Counted from the stretch's first letter, positions 31,168 through 39,599 are shown. The stretch is 64,000 nt of DNA from Candidatus Formimonas warabiya (GCF_002777255.1 NZ_CP017634.1:248001-312000), one strand, 5' to 3'. A program made the numbers and translations. The notes: generated by a model from the letters alone, not told the origin.

Positions 31168-31764
31168 GTGCCAAAAGACACTTTTTATAATTTAAGTGAC
31201 GAGAAGAAAAAGAGAATATTTGACGCTGCCATGCAGGAGTTCTCAAACCGGCGCTTCAGTGACGCATCCCTCAACCAGATTGTGAAGGCTGCCAAAATAC
31301 CCTGGGGAAGCTTTTATCAGTATTTTAATGATAAAGAGGACATCTATCTTTATATGTTGGAAGAAATTGCAAAGGAAAAGCAGGAGATTCTCAGATGCGC
31401 AGAAGACTTAGACCAGGATGCGGACGTTTTTGAAACGATGATTCATAAAGCTAAAGCAGCCCTTGAACTGAGCAAAGTAAAACCGGAATATTCCCGGATC
31501 GGGATGCAGATGGAGTTGGATAACAGTGAATTTATTATGAAAATCCGTAGAATATCCGCCGAAAAATATATAAGAATGATTGAGCGTGATAAAAAGCGCG
31601 GTCTCATCAAACCGGAAACTGATTCCGAACTTGTGTTAAATATGATTTTCACATTCGGTTTAAATGAGTATTACAGGAACGGATTAGACGAGGAAAGGTA
31701 TTTAAAGATGCTTAACGATGTTATCAAAATAATCAAGGAAGGAATTGCAGTATTTAAGGAATGA
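31168..31764 (+). CDS. TetR family regulator (second rph pair)
   Basis: 198-aa repressor with HTH in RIFDAAMQEFSNRRFSDASL then NQIVKAAKIPWGSFYQYFNDKEDIYLYML. GTG 31168 is selected since a perfect AGGAGGTGAT (31155-31164) precedes it; ATG 31111 lies inside the operator. The sequence is clearly different from the TetR at 21500 although both sit directly before an Rph-like gene. Probably controls itself and that enzyme. Confidence 0.88.
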   Translation: MPKDTFYNLSDEKKKRIFDAAMQEFSNRRFSDASLNQIVKAAKIPWGSFYQYFNDKEDIYLYMLEEIAKEKQEILRCAEDLDQDADVFETMIHKAKAALELSKVKPEYSRIGMQMELDNSEFIMKIRRISAEKYIRMIERDKKRGLIKPETDSELVLNMIFTFGLNEYYRNGLDEERYLKMLNDVIKIIKEGIAVFKE

Positions 31765-31819
31765 TAGATACGATTATCTGATCGGTTTGGCCATCAAAAC
31801 AATGGAAAGGAGACTAGGC

Positions 31820-34450
31820 ATGAATTCATATGTACTCCGGTTTGAAAAAATCGATAAACAAAAGCTCATGGTGGTTGGCGGTAAAGGGGCCAACCTGGGG
31901 GAACTATCCAGGATTGAAGGGATACGGGTACCGGAGGGTTTTTGTGTTACCACCGAAGCGTACAAAAGAATAATCGGGGAAATGTCAGAATTAAACTCAT
32001 TACTGGATCAATTGTCCCTGCTAAAGGTGGAAGACAGAGAAAGAATCAAGGAAATTAGCAAAAAAGTTCGCCAAGTCATCGAAGGAATAGCCATTGCCAG
32101 GGATATCGAGGAAGAGATCGTTCGTGATCTCGCTAAGCTTGGTGAGGATAATGCCTATGCCGTGCGTTCCAGCGCCACGGCAGAGGACTTGCCGAATGCC
32201 TCCTTTGCAGGCCAGCAGGATACGTATTTGAACATTAAAGGAAAAGATTCCATTCTGCAGCATATCAGCAAGTGCTGGGCGTCGCTGTTTACCGATCGTG
32301 CCGTGACCTACCGCATCCAAAACGGCTTCGACCACCGCAAAGTCTATTTATCTGTTGTCATCCAGCGGATGGTTTTTCCCCAGGCTGCCGGGATTATGTT
32401 CACGGCTGATCCCGTCACCTCCAACCGGAAGGTACTGTCCATCGATGCCAGCTTCGGGCTTGGCGAGGCGCTGGTCTCCGGCCTGGTGAATGCTGATATT
32501 TACAAAGTACGGGAGGGCAGAATCGTCAATAAGAAAATATCCACCAAGAAACTGGCCATCTACGCTTTAGAAAAAGGTGGTACGCAGGAGCGGGAGATCG
32601 AGCCCGGACGTCAGAACATGCAGACGCTGACGGATGAGCAGATTTTACAGCTTGAGAGCATGGGCAGAAAGATCGAGGCTTATTTCAACTGCCCGCAGGA
32701 TATTGAATGGTGTCTTGTTGATCATGCTTTTTATATTGTCCAGAGTCGCCCCATCACAACGCTATACCCGATTCCCGAAGTGACCGATGGGAAAAATCAT
32801 GTATTTGTATCGGTGGGACATCAACAGAATATGACGGATGCCATCAGACCACTGGGGATGTCTATGCTCCAACTATTAGGTACTCGCTTTTCCACATTAT
32901 CAATGCCGCAAGCCGGGGGAAGGTGGTTCCTCGATGTAGCCCATGATCTCACCTCACCCATCGGGCGAAGCATGGTACTGGCTATGGGTAAAAGCGACCC
33001 GCTCATAGGGAATGCGATCCGGAGTCTAATAAAGCGAAAAGACTTTATGAAATCATTATCGCATGGAAAGAAAACCATTGGTTTGGGCAGCAGCGGGCTA
33101 TCCTGGGCGTTTCTCGTTCAGACTATCAAGATCTATCGCAAACCAGATGAAGCGGTTATTCAAAGTCTTATGTCGCGTAACGAAGCGTCTGTCAGAGACC
33201 TGCAGAAAAGGATTGCAGGCTTATCGGGAGAGGAACTGTTTACCTTTATACCGGAGGACTTTAAGGAATTGCAAGACATCATGTACAATCCGGGCAGCAT
33301 GGGAGCGATCTCAGTTTTGTTACTGGCGACGAACTGGCTCAATAAGAACTTGGGAAAATGGTTGGGCGAGAAAAATGTGGCCGACATACTCTCAAAATCG
33401 GTAGAAAATAACCCTGCCTCTGAGATGGGGCTTGCGTTGTTGGATGTAGCAGACGTCGTCCGGCAATATCCGGAGGTAATTGAATATTTTCATCATCCCA
33501 GTGATGAGGCCTTTTTTGAAGGCCTGACCAAGCTGGAAGGCGGCGAGGCGGTTAGCCGCTCTCTACGGGCGTATCTTGATAAAAACGGCATGCGTTGTTC
33601 CGGCGAGCTGGATATAACCAGACCGCGCTGGAGCGAACAGCCGACCACGCTCGCCTCAATGATTCTCGGCAATATCAAGAATTTCGCGCCCCATGCGCAC
33701 AAAACCATATTTGAGCAGGGCCGTCTGGAGGCTGAACAAAAAGCGCAGGATCTTCTGAGCCGGCTCGAGAAGCTGCCCGGGGGCAAGAAAAAGGCCCAAA
33801 AAACAAAGAAGATGATCAATACTCTACGAACCTTAGCTGGCTATCGGGAATATCCCAAATATGCCCTCACACAACGTTTCTTTATCTGTAAACAGGCGTT
33901 GCTGAAGGAAGCTGACAACCTTGTACGAAAAGGTATCATCCGTGATAAGGAAGATATCTATTATCTGTATTTTGAGGAGCTGAGAGAGGCGGTTAAAACA
34001 CACCGGCTGGATTATAGCATTATAACCAAGCGAAAAGCGGAATACGAGGTCTTTGACAAGCTGACGCCGCCTCGGGTGATGACGTCTGAGGGAGAGATTA
34101 TATCCGGCGAATACAATATGGAAAACATCCCCCAAGGGGCCTTGGCCGGTATAGCCGTTTCATCCGGCGTCGTCGAGGGCCGGGCGCGGGTTGTTTTAAA
34201 GATGGAAGACGTCGACATAGAGGAAGATGACATTTTGGTAACCGCATTCACTGACCCCAGCTGGTCTCCTCTGTTCGTATCCATTAAGGGCTTAGTGACG
34301 GAAGTAGGCGGAGTGATGACGCATGGCGCAGTTGTCGCGCGGGAATACGGACTTCCGGCAGTCGCAGGCGTGGAGAATGCTACCAAGCTGATCAAAGAGG
34401 GGCAGAGGATCCTAGTCAACGGAACGGAAGGATATGTCCAAATCTTGTAA
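31820..34450 (+). CDS. Rifamycin phosphotransferase-like / PEP-synthase-family enzyme (copy 2)
   Basis: 876-aa paralogue of the enzyme at 22147 with the same order: ATP-grasp (MVVGGKGANLGELSRIEG, FAGQQDTYLN), helical middle domain starting SVGHQQNMTDAIRPLGMSML, and the swivelling domain with catalytic H835 in GGVMTHGAVVAREYGLPAV. N- and C-terminal domains are very similar to copy 1, the middle substrate-binding part (residues ~360-530) much less so. ATG 31820 follows AAAGGAG (31806-31812). It lacks the 20-residue insertion of copy 1. Likely inactivates a different or additional antibiotic. Confidence 0.82.
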   Translation: MNSYVLRFEKIDKQKLMVVGGKGANLGELSRIEGIRVPEGFCVTTEAYKRIIGEMSELNSLLDQLSLLKVEDRERIKEISKKVRQVIEGIAIARDIEEEIVRDLAKLGEDNAYAVRSSATAEDLPNASFAGQQDTYLNIKGKDSILQHISKCWASLFTDRAVTYRIQNGFDHRKVYLSVVIQRMVFPQAAGIMFTADPVTSNRKVLSIDASFGLGEALVSGLVNADIYKVREGRIVNKKISTKKLAIYALEKGGTQEREIEPGRQNMQTLTDEQILQLESMGRKIEAYFNCPQDIEWCLVDHAFYIVQSRPITTLYPIPEVTDGKNHVFVSVGHQQNMTDAIRPLGMSMLQLLGTRFSTLSMPQAGGRWFLDVAHDLTSPIGRSMVLAMGKSDPLIGNAIRSLIKRKDFMKSLSHGKKTIGLGSSGLSWAFLVQTIKIYRKPDEAVIQSLMSRNEASVRDLQKRIAGLSGEELFTFIPEDFKELQDIMYNPGSMGAISVLLLATNWLNKNLGKWLGEKNVADILSKSVENNPASEMGLALLDVADVVRQYPEVIEYFHHPSDEAFFEGLTKLEGGEAVSRSLRAYLDKNGMRCSGELDITRPRWSEQPTTLASMILGNIKNFAPHAHKTIFEQGRLEAEQKAQDLLSRLEKLPGGKKKAQKTKKMINTLRTLAGYREYPKYALTQRFFICKQALLKEADNLVRKGIIRDKEDIYYLYFEELREAVKTHRLDYSIITKRKAEYEVFDKLTPPRVMTSEGEIISGEYNMENIPQGALAGIAVSSGVVEGRARVVLKMEDVDIEEDDILVTAFTDPSWSPLFVSIKGLVTEVGGVMTHGAVVAREYGLPAVAGVENATKLIKEGQRILVNGTEGYVQIL

Positions 34451-34496
34451 CAGGATGACGGTATTTTTTTGCTTTAGAAGGGATAAATGATGTGAA

Positions 34497-34540
34497 CCTA
34501 TAAAAAGCGACCCAGTCAGGGTCGTTTTTATAGGTGGAAA
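34497..34540 (+). terminator. Terminator after the second rph-like gene
   Basis: CCTATAAAAAGCGACCC (34497-34513) pairs with GGGTCGTTTTTATAGG (34519-34534) with one bulged G. Confidence 0.85.
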
Positions 34541-34599
34541 GAGATTTGAGGTGATTATGCCTCGGTGTATCAAACCAAACGAAAAAAAGTTTCTTGAAT

Positions 34600-34681
34600 A
34601 TTTTAGACTAATAATATAATATAATTATATAAGAATATTATTATATGATAATAAATATTAGATACATGGGAGGAAGATGGC
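34600..34681 (+). promoter_or_regulatory. AT-rich promoter region of the lipoate/DGC operon
   Basis: The 34600-34665 stretch is almost pure A/T with repeated ATATTATTATAT-type words and imperfect inverted repeats, so no single -35/-10 pair can be chosen. GGGAGG (34668-34673) is the ribosome site for TTG 34682. The repeats could bind one of the nearby ArsR proteins; unproven. Confidence 0.35.
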
Positions 34682-36091
34682 TTGGAGAAGGTTAATCCAT
34701 TGAAGACCCAAATAGCTATTTTAGGTGGCGGTCCTGCAGGCTATGTAGCGGCAATGAGAGCAGCTCAACTGGGAGCAGAAGTAGTTTTGGTAGAAGAAAG
34801 AGAATTAGGCGGAGTTTGTTTAAATCGTGGATGCATACCGACCAAGGCCTTATTAAAAAATTCTGAGGTAGCGTATTTATGTCATGGTGCAAAGGAATAC
34901 GGTATCGATGCCCTGGTATCCGATATGGATTGGCAGTCAGCTTGGTTACGTAAAGAACGTGTGGTAAAGAACCTGCGTTTGGGTCTGGAACATTTGATAA
35001 CCGAACAAAAAATCGTGTTATTAAGAGGACGGGGAGAAATACTGAATCCTCGAGAATTAACTGTATATATGGAAGATGGAAGGGTTAAAGTTTCCTTTAG
35101 TAAACTAATTATTACCGTAGGTTCAGATCCGTCTCTTCCTAATATTCCTGGTATTCATTGTCTTGGGGTGATCACCAGTAATGAGGCATTGGAACTGCAG
35201 GAGGTTCCAAAATCATTGGTTATTGTGGGAGCCGGTGCCGTAGGATTAGAATTTGCCCATATCTTTAACAATGTGGGCTCTAAAGTAACTGTGATAGAAG
35301 CAGAAGATAGCATTTTACCCCAAGAAGATGAGGAAATTACAAAAGAACTGCTGAAAATTCTAAAAAGGCGTGGGATCGGATTTAAGCTTGCGTCTACTGT
35401 CAAAGAAATACATGAGAAACACGGTTTATTGGAAATATCAATGACCGATAAAAACAAAGAAATGGTTATAAATACTGACAAAGTGTTAATGGCGGTGGGG
35501 AGAAAACTTAGGACAGCTACTCCTGATATAATCAATCTAGGCATTAAAACTGACAGCAAAGGCGCTATTTTGGTAAATGAGAGGATGGAAACAAGTATAG
35601 AGGGTATTTATGCTGCCGGAGATGCCATCGGGGGGAAGCTTCTGGCCCATTTAGCCTATTCGGAGGGGTTTGCGGCAGTAGAGAACGCATTGGGTTTCGG
35701 AACCAGGGTTCATTATGATGCTGTTCCTTCCTGTGTTTATACTCAACCGGAGGTTGCTGCCGTGGGTATTCATGAAAGGGAAGCCCGGAAGCGCGGTATT
35801 CCTGTGAAAGTTGGACGATCCGATTTCCGCCATAATGGCCGTGCTTTGACATTGAATACAAGAGAGGGCTTTGTGAAAGTTGTAATTAGAGCTGATGATC
35901 ATGTAATCATTGGCGGGCAAATTTTAGGCCCGGAAGCATCGGAAATGATCTCTGAATTAACATTAGCGATTACCTTAGGTGTTAAAGCTGAAGTATTAGC
36001 GAGGATGATTCATCCCCATCCTACCTTAAGCGAAGCGATTATGGAGGCATGTGGAGATGCAATTGGCATGGCTATTCATCAGGTAAAATGA
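34682..36091 (+). CDS. Dihydrolipoamide dehydrogenase-like flavoprotein
   Basis: 469-aa FAD/NAD(P) disulfide oxidoreductase. FAD motif ILGGGPAGYVAAMRAAQLGA, redox-active cysteines in GGVCLNRGCIPTK (~residues 46-51), NAD motif VIVGAGAVGLEFAHIF, FAD motif IEGIYAAGDAIGG, and C-terminal catalytic His-Glu in HPHPTLSEA. It re-oxidises dihydrolipoyl groups with NAD+. Starts at TTG 34682, 8 bases after GGGAGG. No 2-oxoacid dehydrogenase or glycine-cleavage P/T genes lie nearby; instead it heads an operon with its own GcvH-like carrier and lipoate ligase, which is its probable partner. Confidence 0.92.
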   Translation: MEKVNPLKTQIAILGGGPAGYVAAMRAAQLGAEVVLVEERELGGVCLNRGCIPTKALLKNSEVAYLCHGAKEYGIDALVSDMDWQSAWLRKERVVKNLRLGLEHLITEQKIVLLRGRGEILNPRELTVYMEDGRVKVSFSKLIITVGSDPSLPNIPGIHCLGVITSNEALELQEVPKSLVIVGAGAVGLEFAHIFNNVGSKVTVIEAEDSILPQEDEEITKELLKILKRRGIGFKLASTVKEIHEKHGLLEISMTDKNKEMVINTDKVLMAVGRKLRTATPDIINLGIKTDSKGAILVNERMETSIEGIYAAGDAIGGKLLAHLAYSEGFAAVENALGFGTRVHYDAVPSCVYTQPEVAAVGIHEREARKRGIPVKVGRSDFRHNGRALTLNTREGFVKVVIRADDHVIIGGQILGPEASEMISELTLAITLGVKAEVLARMIHPHPTLSEAIMEACGDAIGMAIHQVK

Positions 36092-36133
36092 TTTTTTGTG
36101 AACACAATTTTAATAAATAGGAGGGGAAGAAAC

Positions 36134-36508
36134 ATGGAAGAGAATGAAAAACAACTACCCGGCTTTATTATGTGTGTGTGTACCGGGAAATGCCCCGGCT
36201 TTTCCAAAATGGATATCTGGGATTTTATCAATCAGGTAAGGGTGGAACTTCCGGTGGAGTATGGTTTTATTCATCCCCAGCTTTGTGAAGAGGATGGAGA
36301 CAGATTTTTGGCGGACTTTTTAAAAGCGCACCGAAAGGTGATAATTGGGGGCTGTGCTCCCAACATGCAGAAAAAGCTGTTCCGGGATGCCTTTTCTCAT
36401 GCCGGGCTCGATATTCATAGAGATCTGATTCCCCTTGATGTGCGGGATATGACAACAGAAGAAGCAGTGGCCAAGGTCCAACAGGCTTTGGATGAACTGG
36501 AGGGTTGA
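36134..36508 (+). CDS. Stand-alone HdrA N-terminal-like Fe-S protein
   Basis: 124-aa protein resembling only the N-terminal cluster-binding domain of heterodisulfide reductase HdrA: CVCTGKCPG near the start, LCEEDGDRFLADFLKAH (compare HdrA C-x3-GQ-x-LI) and VIIGGCAPNMQKKLF (HdrA VVAxCSPxMHExTF), then VRDMTTEEAVAKVQ. The flavin and ferredoxin parts of HdrA are missing, and the ferredoxin is encoded as the next gene. ATG 36134 follows AGGAGGGG; the frame extends to GTG 36098 without a site. Probably carries an Fe-S cluster and passes electrons with its neighbours; inferred. Confidence 0.72.
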   Translation: MEENEKQLPGFIMCVCTGKCPGFSKMDIWDFINQVRVELPVEYGFIHPQLCEEDGDRFLADFLKAHRKVIIGGCAPNMQKKLFRDAFSHAGLDIHRDLIPLDVRDMTTEEAVAKVQQALDELEG

Positions 36509-36510
36509 AG

Positions 36511-36804
36511 ATGGGTGAAAATACCTTTATGGGCGTGCCCCGGGATAAGATTGATTGGGCACCGGCCATTGATTATGTCAAGTGCGATTACTGTATGGAA
36601 TGTGTGAAGTTCTGTCCTCACCAGGTTTTTGAAGTAAGGGAAAACGAAGAGAAACGGCTTATTGTAAAAAATCCGCACAATTGTGTGGTATTCTGCCGGG
36701 CCTGCGGAAAAACCTGTGGCCCCGATGCCCTCGCTTTTCCTAATAAAAATGAGACGACAAAAAGAATCAAAGAAATCAGGAAGGAGTTGGGGGGAAGTGA
36801 GTAA
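36511..36804 (+). CDS. Two-cluster ferredoxin-like protein
   Basis: 97-aa protein with two four-Cys sets: CDYCMECVKFCP (CxxCxxCxxxCP) at residues ~25-36 and CVVFCRACGKTC (Cx3Cx2CxxxC) at ~58-69; both could hold [4Fe-4S]. ATG 36511 is 2 bases past the previous stop region and fits the GGAGGG at 36498; the end overlaps the next gene by 8 bp. Electron carrier for the lipoate/DGC operon. Confidence 0.85.
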   Translation: MGENTFMGVPRDKIDWAPAIDYVKCDYCMECVKFCPHQVFEVRENEEKRLIVKNPHNCVVFCRACGKTCGPDALAFPNKNETTKRIKEIRKELGGSE

Positions 36805-37654
36805 AACCTATGCCATCCTTCCCTGCAATGGATTAGACAAACCGGCGGGATCTTTAACCAGAGAAATTGCTCTGCGGCTGACGGAGCAGACCGGGAGTGA
36901 AATACTTTGTCCGGTCCTGTACCGGGTATCGGATAGCCGGTACAACCAGATAGCGGCAGAAAAACCTCTTGCGGTGATTGACGGATGCGGTACCCGCTGT
37001 GCCTCGAAGCTTGCTGCGGAAAAGGGATTGAAAATTGCTGAAAAGATTAATATTACCGAGGAGAGCAAGAAGTACAATATTAAAATTGGCCCTTCTTCAA
37101 GAATGGGACCAAACGAGTTGCTCCTATGTGATTTAATCGTAAAGAGCCTATTTGAAGAAAAACCGAAAGAAGAGCAGAAAGCGAAAGAAGCAGTTGTTTT
37201 CCCGACGGAATTTGAGTATGAACGATATCAAAAAGACAAATTTATTTTCCGGGTTCCCCAACAAGGTTTCTACTTTAACGAAAATGATTGCTGGGCCTAT
37301 GTAGTCGGCAATAAAGCCCGGATTGGTGTTACCGACTTTGTGCAAAAGAGCCTCTCGGATATTATGTTTTTTACTCCTCCATCCATTGGCAGTGAAATAG
37401 AGCAGTTTGGTGAAGCAGGTTCTATTGAGTCAGGGAAAGCGGTCTTTGAAATTATTTGCCCGGTTTCCGGGATCGTTACCGCAATCAATGATCAACTGTT
37501 GGATTATCCTGAATACATTAATGACAACCCCTATGAAAAAGGGTGGATCGTGGAGTTAAAATTAATAGACTTTGAAAGTGACAAAGAGCTTTTATTGGAC
37601 ACCGAAAGTTATTTCAAGATCATGAAAAGGAAGGTCGATGAGTTTCATGTCTAA
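36797..37654 (+). CDS. DGC-domain (putative zinc-binding) protein fused to a GcvH-like lipoyl carrier
   Basis: 285-aa fusion. Residues ~1-95: DGC domain (PF08859-like) with PCNGLDKPAGSLTREIAL, a mid Cys (ILCPVLY) and the hallmark IDGCGTRCASKLAAEKG. Residues ~130-265: GcvH/LbpA-type lipoyl domain with KARIGVTDFVQKSLSDIMF and the lipoylation lysine in SIESGKAVFEI, then PYEKGWIVELKL. GTG 36797 lies 10 bases after AAGGAG (36781-36786). A lipoate ligase and a dihydrolipoamide dehydrogenase in the same operon support its being lipoylated. The fusion itself is uncommon; it implies the DGC domain acts directly on the lipoyl arm. Confidence 0.82.
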   Translation: MSKTYAILPCNGLDKPAGSLTREIALRLTEQTGSEILCPVLYRVSDSRYNQIAAEKPLAVIDGCGTRCASKLAAEKGLKIAEKINITEESKKYNIKIGPSSRMGPNELLLCDLIVKSLFEEKPKEEQKAKEAVVFPTEFEYERYQKDKFIFRVPQQGFYFNENDCWAYVVGNKARIGVTDFVQKSLSDIMFFTPPSIGSEIEQFGEAGSIESGKAVFEIICPVSGIVTAINDQLLDYPEYINDNPYEKGWIVELKLIDFESDKELLLDTESYFKIMKRKVDEFHV

Positions 37655-38048
37655 GAAGGTAAAAGTAATCCCGTGCAGTGGCATCGGTAAGGTCCATGGC
37701 CTGTTAGCCCGGGAAATGGCCTTAAAGATTGCTCAGGAGATTTGTATTGAAGAAGCTGAAACAGACTGCCTGGCCCATATTGTCACCGGAGATCAGGAGA
37801 TTTCAGACCGGATCAAAGATGGGAAATGTATGACCATAGACGGCTGTCCCAAAATGTGTGCTGCCAAAAGTGTAGCCTACATTGGCGGAAATATTGCAGA
37901 AAAATTCCGGGTAGTAGACGCTTTGAAAGAATACCGGGGAGCGGCGCCGGGTAGTGCTACTGCTCTTAATGAAGAAGGTTGGAAGATTGTTGATGAGACA
38001 TCGGAAAAATTAGCAGCCCGAGTGAGGGAAATTTACAGGGAGGAATAG
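37638..38048 (+). CDS. DGC-domain putative zinc-binding protein
   Basis: 136-aa protein with the DGC cysteine pattern: IPCSGIGKVHGLLAREMALK, ETDCLAHIV, DGKCMTIDGCPKMCAAKS. The family is annotated as putative zinc-binding because of its regularly spaced cysteines; function is unproven. ATG 37638 overlaps the previous gene by 17 bp and follows AAGGAAGG; ATG 37647 is an alternative. Second of three DGC units in this operon. Confidence 0.8.
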   Translation: MSFMSKKVKVIPCSGIGKVHGLLAREMALKIAQEICIEEAETDCLAHIVTGDQEISDRIKDGKCMTIDGCPKMCAAKSVAYIGGNIAEKFRVVDALKEYRGAAPGSATALNEEGWKIVDETSEKLAARVREIYREE

Positions 38049-38050
38049 AA

Positions 38051-38467
38051 ATGGAACTGGTTAAAATTGGAGTCATTTCGTGCAGTGGGGAAGACTGTTT
38101 TGGAGGAACCGTCTCACGTTTAGCGACAAGAAAAATTCTTGAGAGAATTCGTTTAGGAGAAGCGGTCACCATTTGTTTACCACTATTTATTGCCGGAGGG
38201 GAAGAAGAACGGGGATTTGCTCAAGCACACCCTACAATTACCGTTGACGGCTGCGGAAAATGGTGTGCCAAGAGGGCTACGGAAAAACTAAGCGGAAAGG
38301 TCAGTGATGTTGTCCAGGTAGCGGATATCATTGGGCAAAAGACTGCCGAAGGTCCGGCGCTTTCTACCCGAAACGTAACCAAGGAACACATGGAAATGGT
38401 TGATCAAGTAGTGGAAGACATCCGGATCAAATTTGACCGTATCGCTGACGGCTATTACAAAAAATAG
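38051..38467 (+). CDS. DGC-domain putative zinc-binding protein
   Basis: 138-aa paralogue: ISCSGEDCFGGTVSRLATRK, VTICLPLF, ITVDGCGKWCAKRATEKLSG. It differs from the other two by an extra Cys (GEDC) near the N-terminus. Two bases after the previous stop, with AGGGAGGAA as ribosome site. Third DGC unit. Confidence 0.8.
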   Translation: MELVKIGVISCSGEDCFGGTVSRLATRKILERIRLGEAVTICLPLFIAGGEEERGFAQAHPTITVDGCGKWCAKRATEKLSGKVSDVVQVADIIGQKTAEGPALSTRNVTKEHMEMVDQVVEDIRIKFDRIADGYYKK

Positions 38468-38486
38468 GTTAAGCCGGGGGAAAAAC

Positions 38487-39488
38487 ATGATTTATGAGAA
38501 ACCGAAAACATGCATATACAAATCTGTGTCATCTGATCCGTGGGTAAATCAGGCTTTGGAAGAATACCTTTTGAAACAGTGTTCCCCGGAGAGGATCATA
38601 CTTTATTTATGGCAAAATGACAAAACGGTGGTCATCGGCAGAAACCAAAATGCCTGGAAAGAGTGCCGCCATCTTGAACTGGAAAAGGACGGGGGAAAAC
38701 TTGCCCGCCGGTTATCAGGTGGGGGAGCTGTGTATCACGACTTAGGCAACTTAAACTTTACTTTTGCGATGAACAAAAGGCATTATGATTTGTCAAAACA
38801 GTTAGGGGTAGTTTTACGGGCCTTAAACAGGCTTGGGTTGAAGGGGGAATTTTGGGGGAGAAACGATCTGGTCATTGAAGGTAAAAAGTTTTCCGGCAAC
38901 GCATATTATTTTCATCGGGAGAATGCTTTGCATCATGGGACGATCCTGGTTCATTGCGATTTAATGAAACTTAGTCGTTACTTGCAGGTATCCCAGGAAA
39001 AAATTATTTCGAAAGGGGTTGATTCTGTCCGGTCAAGAGTAGTTAACCTATCGGAGATTTCTGAATCGATCACCTTAAGTGATGTGGCAAAAAGTATGGA
39101 GGAGAGCTTTCATGATATCTACGAGGGGGATGCCCAACCAATAGCAGTTGACCAAGATAGTTTTAATATCGGGCCATTGGTGGAAAAGTATTCCTCTTGG
39201 GAATGGCGCTTTGGTAACACTCCTCAATTTGATATTTCCTTAAGCCAACGTTTCAGTTGGGGAGAGATAGAAATCGGATTTTGCCTAAAAAGCGGTTACA
39301 TTGATGCCGTGAAAGTTTTTTCTGACGCTCTGGAAGAAAGATTAATCAGAGACATCAGGAAAAGTTTAGAAGGCTGTTTATTTAAAAAGGACAGCATGCT
39401 TGACCGGATTAAAAATGTGAGGGCTCAATCTGACAAGCAACAAATGGTCCATGATGTTACCCGATGGCTTGAGGCAAAAGAATTATAA
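38487..39488 (+). CDS. Lipoate--protein ligase
   Basis: 333-aa LplA-family enzyme that adenylates lipoate and attaches it to a carrier lysine. N-terminal LWQNDKTVVIGRNQNAW, the lipoyl-AMP motif RRLSGGGAVYHDLGNLNFTF, and the catalytic lysine in KKFSGNAYYFHR; a C-terminal accessory domain (FDISLSQRFSWGEIEIGF) matches bacterial LplA. ATG 38487 follows CCGGGGGAA; the frame is open to 38433 inside the previous gene. Being last in the operon with a GcvH-like domain suggests a dedicated ligase for that carrier. Confidence 0.92.
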   Translation: MIYEKPKTCIYKSVSSDPWVNQALEEYLLKQCSPERIILYLWQNDKTVVIGRNQNAWKECRHLELEKDGGKLARRLSGGGAVYHDLGNLNFTFAMNKRHYDLSKQLGVVLRALNRLGLKGEFWGRNDLVIEGKKFSGNAYYFHRENALHHGTILVHCDLMKLSRYLQVSQEKIISKGVDSVRSRVVNLSEISESITLSDVAKSMEESFHDIYEGDAQPIAVDQDSFNIGPLVEKYSSWEWRFGNTPQFDISLSQRFSWGEIEIGFCLKSGYIDAVKVFSDALEERLIRDIRKSLEGCLFKKDSMLDRIKNVRAQSDKQQMVHDVTRWLEAKEL

Positions 39489-39599
39489 GGGATCATAGCT
39501 GCCGTTCACTTACTCTCTGATTTGCAGAGGTTGAGATTAAGTTGTAGAATATTCTGGTAATAAGTAAATTAGTATATGATGAAAGAGAGTGAGTCAATT

